Assembly: GCA_019637095.1 (NCBI GenBank)
Contig: JAHBWG010000013.1
Coordinates: forward strand, 1 to 64,000
Length of the DNA stretch: 64,000 nucleotides
Reading direction: 5' to 3'
Origin: Sandaracinaceae bacterium
GTDB lineage: Bacteria; Myxococcota_A; Polyangia; Polyangiales; Sandaracinaceae
In this document: positions 17,338 to 24,951 of the stretch, one piece after another
Position numbering within the stretch: position 1 is the first letter of the stretch
How the letters are laid out: each line of letters opens with the position of its first letter
Program-made: the position numbers and the translations under genes
Notes under the pieces: generated by a model
What the model saw: the letters and a program-made list of their open reading frames with translations, nothing else
What the model was told of the DNA's origin: nothing
Database searches by the model: none

Positions 17338-18066
17338 ATGCCCCCCAGCTTCAGCCTGCACCAAGCCGACGCGGTCGACTGGCTCCGCGAGCTGCCTGAC
17401 GGCTCGGTCGATCTCGTCATCACCGATCCGCCGTACGAGTCGCTGGAGAAGCACCGCAAGGTCGGCACCACGACGCGCCTCAAGCACAGCAAGTCGTCGA
17501 GCAACGACTGGTTCACGATCTTCGAGAACGAGCGCTTCCCGGCGCTCTTCTCCGAGCTGTACCGCGTCCTCAAGAAGAACACGCACCTCTACATGTTCTG
17601 CGATCAGGAGACGATGTTCGTCGCGAAGCCCATCGCAGAGGAGGTCGGCTTTCGTTTCTGGAAGCCGCTCGTCTGGGACAAGCGGAAGATCGGCATGGGC
17701 TACCACTACCGCGCGAGGTACGAGCTCATCCTCTTCTTCGAGAAGGGCAAGCGGAAGCTCAACGACCTCTCGGTGCCCGACGTCATCGAGGCGACGCGCG
17801 TGTGGGCCGGCTATCCCACCGAGAAGCCGGTCGAGGTCAGCGAGATCCTCGTCCGCCAGAGCACCGTCGCCGGCGAGGTGGTCGTCGATCCCTTCTGCGG
17901 CTCGGGCAGCACGGGGGTGGCTGCGGTGAACCTCGGGCGCCGGTTCTGGGGCTGCGATGTCGGGGACGAAGCGCTCTCGGTGACGCGCCGCCGACTCCTC
18001 GACGCCGGTGCCACGGAACAGGTGAGCGAGAGGGGAGCTGGGCAGGTTCCGCTCAGCTTCGAGTAG
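17338..18066 (+). CDS. Site-specific DNA methyltransferase (beta-class, DPPY)
   Basis: A 242-residue amino-methyltransferase. The catalytic motif D30-P-P-Y33 comes first and the SAM-binding motif D184-P-F-C-G-S-G-S-T follows near the C-terminus, the circular order of beta-class N6-adenine or N4-cytosine methylases. Between them is a YHYRARYELILFFEKG segment typical of the family. ATG at 17338 is used; a GTG lies 24 nt upstream. It is a second methyltransferase inside the DISARM locus and is followed after 32 bp, in the same direction, by a large protein with a nuclease motif. That arrangement suggests a separate restriction-modification-like unit. Confidence 0.88.
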   Translation: MPPSFSLHQADAVDWLRELPDGSVDLVITDPPYESLEKHRKVGTTTRLKHSKSSSNDWFTIFENERFPALFSELYRVLKKNTHLYMFCDQETMFVAKPIAEEVGFRFWKPLVWDKRKIGMGYHYRARYELILFFEKGKRKLNDLSVPDVIEATRVWAGYPTEKPVEVSEILVRQSTVAGEVVVDPFCGSGSTGVAAVNLGRRFWGCDVGDEALSVTRRRLLDAGATEQVSERGAGQVPLSFE

Positions 18067-18098
18067 CCGAGCCGCTCTGGCCGCGGCGGAGGTGCGGG

Positions 18099-21000
18099 GT
18101 GTACGACGACAGGGCGTCGCGAGCGCGGGCGATCGCGTCGATCGAGCGGCTCGACGCCGTCGCGTTCGCGTCCGTTGTGGGCGGCCTCGTGCTCGTTCCC
18201 GAGAACCTCCACTTGGTGCACCGTCTGGAAGTCGCGGCGAACATGGTGCTGGCCGGGCGTGCGCGCGGACGGGGCGACGTCACACGGACACGTGCGCGTC
18301 GAGCCATCGACGAGCTGATCGGCGCCTGGACTGGCCACAACGACGATCCGTGGCCGAACCTCGCCACCGAGGCGTTCGTCTACCACGGCGGCACCCACCT
18401 CTTCATCCCGGGTGGCCTCGATACGATCTTCATCCTTCGCGCGGTTGCGCGCGCCGTCGAAGCGTGTGCGGTGGAACACCGGGAGTTCGCGGAGCGGGCG
18501 GCGCGCCTCATCCAGTTCGCGTGCGCGGTGTCCGACGATGTGCTCGCGTCCGTGGGCGCCGGAAGGAGTCAACGTGTTCCTCCACCCGCGGCGCTGGTCG
18601 TCCCGCCCGATGCTGCTCTTCGCCGACTCCGCGCCGCGGTGCACCTCCGTCCCGATCGATTCGCGCGACTCCGCCGCAGCGGGGGGATCGAGAGAGAGGA
18701 CGCGGAGCGGTTCTGCGTCGTCGTGGGCAGCGCCGCCGAGCCAGAGGCGCTCGTCAGCTACCAGGTCCTGAGCCTCCAGCCGGTCGCGAGGCGCGGCGAC
18801 GATGTCGTCGTCATCGCACCTCACCTGATCGGGGAGGCAGCCGTCCGCAACGTCCTCGTGCTTGCGAGCGAGCTGGGCGCCACGGGGCTGCTCGCGCACG
18901 AGTTCCATCGCACGGCATGGCTCATGACCGACGACGCGTTGCGGCTTCTCGGGCTCACGCGGAGCGGGAAGCCCAGAGGGGAGGCGGGACCGACGTCCGG
19001 CATGCAGGTGACGCACACCATCTACCAGTGCGATCGGGACAAGGTGCATCACGTGATGCTCGTCTCGGACGCGCTCGAGGGTTCTGCCCGCGACGCGTGG
19101 GACGTCTCGCACCTCGAAGAGGAACTCCAGCGAGCGCACCGCGCCTTCGGTCCCACCTTTTCCGCCGCCGACCCTCCGATCGCTGCGTGGTCCTCGATCA
19201 TCGTGATGGCCGGCATCGGTCGCGACTTCGGCGTGAGCTTCGACCACAGCGAGATTCCATGCTGGTCCGCCAGCGCTGCCGACATCGAAACGATCGCGCA
19301 CGCTGAACACCGCGACCCGCTGCTGCTGTGGAAGCACATGGACGCACTCGACGAGCAGCGGGCCACCACCCGGCTGACCTCGTTCTCGCCGCTCGACACG
19401 TACGCGCAGTGGAAGGAGTACGGACGGCGGTTCGCCCGCGGCATCGGGCCTCAGCCGACGATGATCGTCATCGCGCCCGACTACGCGGAGACGCTACGTT
19501 ACGAGGCCGCCGCGAAGCGCGACTGGCGAGCGCTTCCTTCATGGGTCGAGGGCGGAGTCGTGGAGGTTGCCCTCGCCGAAGGCCGCGAGCGACCGCTGTA
19601 TGCGCCGAGAGACCAGCGGCCGCAGCGCCTCGCGGTCGCCGTCGAGACACAGGGTCCTCTCGTCTGGCTCCTGAGTCCGGCGAAGCGGGACCTCCGGGAC
19701 GACGCGGATGCTCGCCGCATGTGCGTCGAGATCCTCCGCATGGCGGCCTTCTGGCTGTCCGAGTTCACGGCTGCCCTGATTTCCGACATCCGAGGGCTCG
19801 AGGCGCTCCCTCCGGTAGTCGTCGAGATCGACGCACGACCCGGCACCGAGCCGGCGCGCCGCTACGAGATCGCCATGTGTGGCGATCGCCGGGTTCGCGT
19901 CGTGATCGGGCGCGAGTTCTACGAGGCGTACGACGCGACGAACCGTGCGGAGCGGGAGTTCGCGGCGGACCTCACCGCGGCCGTGCTCGCAGCCGCCGGC
20001 CTTCGAGGTGCGGGCGACCTCGTGCGAGGCCACCTGGATGCTGTCGCGCCCATCGGGGTCAAGCGGATGCTGCACGCCGTTCGTGGTGACCGACACCCGT
20101 CCTTCGTCGCCGCCGATGAGCTGCCCCGGCCGCGCTACGTCTCGGATCACGACGTGCACCGTGCGGTGGGCGTCGCCTTGGGCGACAGCAGAACCGTTGC
20201 TGCTCTCAGGCTGGAGGGTGGTGCCGCGAAGGACTGGCTGAACGCCGCCGTCGGGCGCCTGTACGCGGCGCTGCGAGAGCGCCTCGCTTTGCTCGATGCC
20301 TCCGACGCGCTCGACGAGCTGCTCCGATACAACGAGGCGCTGGTGCACGAGGACGACGAGCGCGACATGACCTTCGCGTCGGTGCTCGCGTGCGCCGAGA
20401 GCACCCCCGAGCTGCGGCGCGAACTCGAGCAACGCGTGCTTCGGCACGCGCGAGCCGGCGTAGCGACCAGGTTCTTGATCGAGCACGTGGTTGCCGAAGT
20501 CCCGCGCGGAACCCAACGACTCAGCCTCGCCGAGTTCGATCGCTTGCTCGCGCTCGCCGCGGAGATCATCGGGCTCGGCGTCGCGAGCGACGCGATCGCG
20601 TTCGAGCTGGCAGGGCCGTCGGCGCACGTCGCGGTCGGAGCGACCGGCTACCAGATCGATCTCGGCGGCTTCGAGACGGCGCTCGACGTAGGTCGAGCGC
20701 ATGTGTTCCGGGAGCGGCTCGAGTTGGAGGCGGGCCGGACGCACGTCCCCGGGATCACGCCGGCGGGGTCGTCGAGCAAGACCTCGACCGAGAAGCTGTC
20801 GATCGGCGTCCAGGCCGAATTCGGCCGCGGCCTTCGAGAGATCGCACATGTCTTCGGCGAGCTGCTCGCGCTGGCGCAGGAGCGCGAGACGGCTGTCGTG
20901 AAAGAGCCGCACGACGCCCTCGTAGAACGCCTCTCCACACGACTCGCCTGGCCGCGCCAGGACCTCGGCGCCGTGCTGGCCCACTTGACGCTCGAGCCCC

Positions 21001-21704
21001 GAGTAGCGTTCTTGACCGCCTCGCCGCCCTATCAGGGCCCGGACGTCTGGCCGTGGCGGTTCAATCGCGGGCTCTCCTACCTTCGGCGGCCGCTCGTTCG
21101 TCGGGACGACATGATCCTGTTCACGCCGGGGAATGTGGCGCAATCGGCACACAACCTGATCGGGCTCATCGTCACGGGGCGCTTCAAGGCGCAGACGAGA
21201 GAACTGCGGGCGGCGATGGACTCCTTCACTCACGCCCCGGCGCGCGAGTTCGTGGAGCAGGTCGCGGCGACCCTCGAGCAGCGTGGACTCGTGGTGCGCG
21301 CCCACGTCAAGAAGATCGGAGCGCGCCGCATCGAGAGGGCGAAGGGCCAAGACGCGGGCGACGTGGACGTGCTGGCCGCCGATCCTTCGTGCCGCCGCAT
21401 CATCGCGATCGAGTGCAAGGACTTTCAGCAGGATCGGATGCCGCACGAGATCCGTGCGGACCTCGACGCGCTCTTCGTCGGGAGCAGCCGCAAAGCAAGC
21501 GCGCAGGCGCTGCACCTGACACGGCTCCGATGGCTCCGCGAGCGCCACGACGAAGTCGTCGCGTGGCTTGCCGGGAGCGGCGGTGAGGGCTGGACGATCG
21601 AGGCTGCGATCGTGACGAGCCGGCCCCTCGTGTCCCCGCACCTGGGCAAGGCCGAGCTGCCCGTATGGACGCTCGGACAGCTTCGGCGTGGCGAAGGACC
21701 GTGA
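18099..21704 (+). CDS. Large uncharacterised protein with C-terminal restriction-endonuclease motif
   Basis: A 1201-residue protein. GTG at 18099 is preferred because GGCGGAGG lies just upstream. Most of the length (about 1-1050) is of unknown fold, mixed alpha/beta, with no helicase or P-loop motif that I can find. Near the end is G-D-V-D1090-V-L, then I-I-A-I-E1105-C-K1107-D-F, a classical D-x14-E-x-K pattern of PD-(D/E)XK/Mrr-type nucleases, followed by helices (RADLDALFVG and ALHLTRLRWL). The upstream neighbour is a DNA methyltransferase. Together they could form a modification/cleavage pair, with target recognition probably in the long N-terminal region. The specificity and whether it cuts DNA are unknown. 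Confidence 0.7.
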   Translation: MYDDRASRARAIASIERLDAVAFASVVGGLVLVPENLHLVHRLEVAANMVLAGRARGRGDVTRTRARRAIDELIGAWTGHNDDPWPNLATEAFVYHGGTHLFIPGGLDTIFILRAVARAVEACAVEHREFAERAARLIQFACAVSDDVLASVGAGRSQRVPPPAALVVPPDAALRRLRAAVHLRPDRFARLRRSGGIEREDAERFCVVVGSAAEPEALVSYQVLSLQPVARRGDDVVVIAPHLIGEAAVRNVLVLASELGATGLLAHEFHRTAWLMTDDALRLLGLTRSGKPRGEAGPTSGMQVTHTIYQCDRDKVHHVMLVSDALEGSARDAWDVSHLEEELQRAHRAFGPTFSAADPPIAAWSSIIVMAGIGRDFGVSFDHSEIPCWSASAADIETIAHAEHRDPLLLWKHMDALDEQRATTRLTSFSPLDTYAQWKEYGRRFARGIGPQPTMIVIAPDYAETLRYEAAAKRDWRALPSWVEGGVVEVALAEGRERPLYAPRDQRPQRLAVAVETQGPLVWLLSPAKRDLRDDADARRMCVEILRMAAFWLSEFTAALISDIRGLEALPPVVVEIDARPGTEPARRYEIAMCGDRRVRVVIGREFYEAYDATNRAEREFAADLTAAVLAAAGLRGAGDLVRGHLDAVAPIGVKRMLHAVRGDRHPSFVAADELPRPRYVSDHDVHRAVGVALGDSRTVAALRLEGGAAKDWLNAAVGRLYAALRERLALLDASDALDELLRYNEALVHEDDERDMTFASVLACAESTPELRRELEQRVLRHARAGVATRFLIEHVVAEVPRGTQRLSLAEFDRLLALAAEIIGLGVASDAIAFELAGPSAHVAVGATGYQIDLGGFETALDVGRAHVFRERLELEAGRTHVPGITPAGSSSKTSTEKLSIGVQAEFGRGLREIAHVFGELLALAQERETAVVKEPHDALVERLSTRLAWPRQDLGAVLAHLTLEPRVAFLTASPPYQGPDVWPWRFNRGLSYLRRPLVRRDDMILFTPGNVAQSAHNLIGLIVTGRFKAQTRELRAAMDSFTHAPAREFVEQVAATLEQRGLVVRAHVKKIGARRIERAKGQDAGDVDVLAADPSCRRIIAIECKDFQQDRMPHEIRADLDALFVGSSRKASAQALHLTRLRWLRERHDEVVAWLAGSGGEGWTIEAAIVTSRPLVSPHLGKAELPVWTLGQLRRGEGP

Positions 21705-21717
21705 GGCGATTGCGCGA

Positions 21718-22059
21718 TCAACCCGCGGCGGCGACGCCGTCGCGCCAACCGAGAGCCCACGCGCACACCGCGCAGCGGTGCCGGTGGTCGCCCTGGTTCT
21801 CGTCCAGCGCTTCGATCACGGCGAGCGGCGCGGCGCGCCCGTCCTCGCACTGCTCGCGTGCTTCGGCGTCCTGCCAGGTTCGTGTCCGACGGTCACGACC
21901 CGCAGCCTCGTGCCCGACCTCGAATCCGTGATGGTAGGCGCACGCGACGCACCTGTGCCGACGCGCGCCGGACTGCGAGACGTGCAGCGCGTCGAGCGCG
22001 ACGGCGATCGCAGCGGGTGCGGGATGCGGACATGCGTGGTTCGGTCCACGAGACGACAT
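21718..22059 (-). CDS. Small protein with two HRCxxC-type zinc motifs
   Basis: A 113-residue protein. The ATG at 22059 is chosen because GGAGGAG stands right upstream; the frame is open to 22125. It contains an imperfect internal repeat: RRHRCVACAYHHGFEVG and HRHRCAVCAWALGWRDG, each with C-x2-C flanked by His. A third C/H pair (HACPH) lies near the N-terminus. This looks like a small metal-binding or RNA/DNA-binding protein. It is convergent with the large nuclease-like gene, 13 bp away. Confidence 0.6.
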   Translation of the reverse strand: MSSRGPNHACPHPAPAAIAVALDALHVSQSGARRHRCVACAYHHGFEVGHEAAGRDRRTRTWQDAEAREQCEDGRAAPLAVIEALDENQGDHRHRCAVCAWALGWRDGVAAAG

Positions 22060-22172
22060 GGCTCCTCCGGGTTGAGAAGGATACCCGACGTTCAGAGCGT
22101 GGCCGACGTGGTCCGGGCGAGCCATGTCACGGCCGGCTTCCGCGGGATCCGGGCGCGCGCTACCCTCCGGGC

Positions 22173-22883
22173 GTGACCACGTCGAGCGACATCTACGGCG
22201 GCAAGCGCCCGCGCGACCTGCCGCTCTACTCGATCGCGGACGCCGCGCGCATCGTGGGGCTGAGCCCCGCGACGCTGCGCTCGTGGGTGCTCGGCCGGCC
22301 GTACGCGACGCGCGAGGGCGCGCGGCGCTGGGAGGCGCTCGTGCGGATCGCAGACCCGCGGGCGAGCCGCCTCTCGTTCACGAACCTCGTCGAGCTGCAC
22401 GTGCTGAGCGTGCTCCGCGGCAAGAAGGTGCGCGTCGACCGGATTCGGAGCGCGATGCGCTTCATCAAGAAAGAGATGGGCACCGAGCACCCGCTCGCGG
22501 ACGTCGACACGCATACGGACGAGGTCGACGTCTACGTCGAGTTCTTCGGGCAGCTCGTCAACGCCTCGCGCGGCCAGGCGACGTTTCGGCCGATCGTCGA
22601 GCGCTACCTCATGCGCATCGAGCGCGACGAGCGGGGGCTGGCCCGGCGCCTGTTCCCGTCGACACGCACCGGGGAAGAGATGGGGCCGCGCCTCGTCGTG
22701 ATCGATCCCGAGCGTCGCTTCGGGCGACCGCTGATCGCCGGCACGAACATCGAGACCTCGGCCGTCGCCGAGCGCTTCAAGGCGGGCGAGTCGTGGAGCG
22801 AGCTGGCGAGCGACTTCGGCATCGACGAGGCCGCGGTCGCCGAGGCCGTGCGCTTCGAGACCGAGCTGCCGCGCGCCGCGTGA
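22173..22883 (+). CDS. HTH/DUF433-domain protein (antitoxin-like regulator)
   Basis: A 236-residue protein (GTG at 22173). The N-terminus has a MerR/excisionase-like helix-turn-helix (YSIADAARIVGLSPATLRSW, about 19-38). The C-terminus has a DUF433 module with R-P-L-I-A-G-T-N-I-E-T and ERFKAGESWSELASDFGIDEAAVAEA. DUF433 proteins of this two-domain form are usually antitoxin-like and precede a DUF5615/PIN-type toxin gene overlapping their stop. Here no such gene follows; the next genes are on the opposite strand. It may be an orphan antitoxin or a regulator of the island. Confidence 0.75.
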   Translation: MTTSSDIYGGKRPRDLPLYSIADAARIVGLSPATLRSWVLGRPYATREGARRWEALVRIADPRASRLSFTNLVELHVLSVLRGKKVRVDRIRSAMRFIKKEMGTEHPLADVDTHTDEVDVYVEFFGQLVNASRGQATFRPIVERYLMRIERDERGLARRLFPSTRTGEEMGPRLVVIDPERRFGRPLIAGTNIETSAVAERFKAGESWSELASDFGIDEAAVAEAVRFETELPRAA

Positions 22884-22909
22884 GGCTCGTCGGCATCCGG
22901 CGCCGCGGG

Positions 22910-23348
22910 TCAGTCCTCTATCACTTCGACCAGCTCGAATGTTCCGGCCACGTCGTCCAGGAACTTGTTCCACGTCGGGCGAGGGTGGCCGTCCGGCCTG
23001 TCGAGCCCCTCGATGCCGGCGTGTCCTTCGGCGCCGACGGCTCGCTTCAGGCCCGTCGAGCGGGTCGTAGACGATCCGGATCGTCTGGCCAGCGCTGGCC
23101 ACTTCGGATCCCAGGGCGCGCAAGACGAGGAGCGGTCGTACCGGTCGGAAGTCTGCTGCTTGGCGCGCACTCGTCCGCTCCTCGTCCCACACGGAGACCC
23201 GGGCCGGCAGTCCGCGCTCTCTGGCATCGAGCCTGTCGCCATCGCTCGGCCGTACGTCTCGCGCACTCGGCCGGTAGTCCGCGGGCGCGAAGTCGGGCGG
23301 AGGGCGCGGAAGCCGCAGGACGGCGTGGTGTCCAGGGACCTCGCTCAT
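22910..23348 (-). pseudogene. Uncharacterised gene split by a +1 frameshift
   Basis: The frame from ATG 23348 reads MSEVPGHHAVLRLPRPPPD onward for about 100 residues to IVYDPLDG, then turns into Arg-rich nonsense. Removing one base from the GGG at 23052-23054 continues the frame as LKRAVGAEGHAGIEG and PTWNKFLDDVAGTFELVEV, ending at 22910. The two halves together make a sensible protein of about 145 residues. The start overlaps the stop of the upstream gene as ATGA, so it was part of an operon. Either a recent inactivating insertion or a base-calling error in the G run. No family recognised. Confidence 0.6.
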
Positions 23349-23716
23349 GCGAGCCGCGACGCGAACGAGACCGCGCGGTCGGGGAGACGTGGCTCCGGCA
23401 CCTCGCTGCCCTCGGACGACCCATCCGCGCGATCCAGGAAGAGCCACTCTAGGGATCCGTCGGCTTGGACCTCGACCTCCAGCGCGGCGGAGCGATCGCG
23501 ATAGGACCACACGAGCTGATACGCGCCCGCGTCCGTCGGTGCGAGCAGCGGCCGTCGGATCGACGGCGCCGCTCCGCGCATTCGCCGGAGGACCTCGAGG
23601 ATCATCCGGTGCTGAGCCGCCATCATCGTCCCCTCTCGCCGCCGGGCGCGGAGGCGCAGGAGCGCGCCGAGCCATGCGGCGTCTTCGTCGTCGGGGGCGG
23701 GTTTCGGATCGGGCAT
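23345..23716 (-). CDS. Small uncharacterised protein
   Basis: A 123-residue protein (ATG at 23716) whose stop overlaps the next start as ATGA. The first half is a charged helix (WLGALLRLRARRREGTMMAAQHRMILEVLRRMRG); the second half is beta-rich (YQLVWSYRDRSAALEVEVQADGSLEWLFLD). The order helix then YQ.VW.Y......LEVEV...G.LEWLF resembles small proteins seen beside toxin or defence genes, but I cannot name a family. Confidence 0.6.
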   Translation of the reverse strand: MPDPKPAPDDEDAAWLGALLRLRARRREGTMMAAQHRMILEVLRRMRGAAPSIRRPLLAPTDAGAYQLVWSYRDRSAALEVEVQADGSLEWLFLDRADGSSEGSEVPEPRLPDRAVSFASRLA

Positions 23717-23722
23717 GGCCAG

Positions 23723-23917
23723 CTAATCCTCGGCCTCACGCTCGAGCGTGGCGATCGCTTCCGTGCGAGTCGAGCAGTGTGGTCCTTGCGCCCGCCACCT
23801 CAGTGCCCCGGGTATACCGCGATCTGCGGCGGCTGCACAGCGACGCGCCGGCGAGAGGCGCGGGGCACTTGCGTGCCCGATCTGCATGTGACGATGTAGG
23901 CGTCGCGAGCCGTCCAT
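23723..23917 (-). CDS. Possible small ORF, HicB-like ending
   Basis: A 64-residue open frame that ends 6 bp before the next gene. Only its end (CSTRTEAIATLEREAED) looks like real protein: it resembles the C-terminus of HicB-type antitoxins. The first 45 residues are Arg/Ala-rich and could be the remains of a frameshifted gene. Confidence 0.25.
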   Translation of the reverse strand: MDGSRRLHRHMQIGHASAPRLSPARRCAAAADRGIPGALRWRAQGPHCSTRTEAIATLEREAED

Positions 23918-24951
23918 CAGGTCGCGCGACAGCGCGGATGGTCGACCGCGGCGACGAATGCGTCATGGGGCCCGCCTGGGGCGGGCTCGACCTCGAGCGC
24001 GTCGCCCGGCTCGAGCCACGCGACGACGCTGCCGGCGCAGGGAACCTCCTGTCGGCTGGGGTGCAGGTGACGGTAGGGCAGCACCCCTCCCGCGAGCCGT
24101 GTTCGAAGGCCAGGTCGCAGAGCGGCCGGATCGGCGTGGCAGCGCGGCGTGAGCTGCGTGCACAGGAGGCGGCGCCGGTCGACGCGGATCGCACGGAGGT
24201 GATCGTCTGTCGGATGCTCGTGGCCATTGTGGGTACCGACCGAGACCACGACGGTCGCTGCCCCCACGCGCTCGTAGAGCGTGTCTTCGGTCCACGTGAC
24301 GCGGCCCTCGTCGATCCGACCGCCGTGATGCGGCGCGCGAATCAGGCGCGCCGGGAGCAGCTCCGGCTCGAGCCGTTCCCACGAGCCCAGAGGGGCGTCT
24401 CCTCCGACGAGGATGGCCGTGTTCCCGCGCACGAGCCGCAGAACGACGGACGACGGGTTCGGCTCCTCGCCGCCTTCGAGGCGCGCTCGTACCTGCGAAG
24501 CGTAGTAGGGAAGCACGATGTCCACGCGGGCGTCGCCGCTCTGCCACACGGTCTTCGGCTGCCCGTCTCGGTGGGGTGCGCCGACGGCGAGGCGCTTCGC
24601 GCTCTCCCATCCCAAGACCGCGTTCAGCAGGGTGGCGGCTGTCTTCGTCAGCTCAGGCTGCTCACGATCCAACCCGAGGTACACCGCGCCCACGGCGTGA
24701 TCCGGTCGAGCCAGGAACCAGCGAAGGAACGGGTGCATGCCGAGGATGTGGTCTCGGTCGAGGTGCGAGACGACCACGGCGTGGAGGCGTCGCACACCGT
24801 GGTCCTGCACGAAGCGCTGCGCGACGTGAGCGTCGCGGCAGTCCATGAGCACGCCCTCCCCTCGCCCATCGATGATGAACGTGCAGTCGCCCTGTCCGAC
24901 GTCGAGGAAGTAGGCGCCCAACGCCTGCGAGCGGTCAGCCGTCGCCGGCAC
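23917..24951 (-). CDS. ComEC/Rec2-type metallo-beta-lactamase-fold hydrolase
   Basis: A 344-residue protein with the MBL signature of the ComEC/Rec2 group: strand FLDVGQGDCTFI (about 15-26), then S62-H63-L-D65-R-D67-H68 for two metals, an ILVGGDAP strand, and the later RAPHHGG histidines. There is no membrane segment, so it is a soluble relative. Such soluble MBL proteins occur in several defence or NTPase-regulated conflict loci, where they may act as nucleases or hydrolases. It overlaps the preceding NTPase-like gene by 17 nt, so the two are co-expressed. Confidence 0.82.
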   Translation of the reverse strand: MPATADRSQALGAYFLDVGQGDCTFIIDGRGEGVLMDCRDAHVAQRFVQDHGVRRLHAVVVSHLDRDHILGMHPFLRWFLARPDHAVGAVYLGLDREQPELTKTAATLLNAVLGWESAKRLAVGAPHRDGQPKTVWQSGDARVDIVLPYYASQVRARLEGGEEPNPSSVVLRLVRGNTAILVGGDAPLGSWERLEPELLPARLIRAPHHGGRIDEGRVTWTEDTLYERVGAATVVVSVGTHNGHEHPTDDHLRAIRVDRRRLLCTQLTPRCHADPAALRPGLRTRLAGGVLPYRHLHPSRQEVPCAGSVVAWLEPGDALEVEPAPGGPHDAFVAAVDHPRCRAT

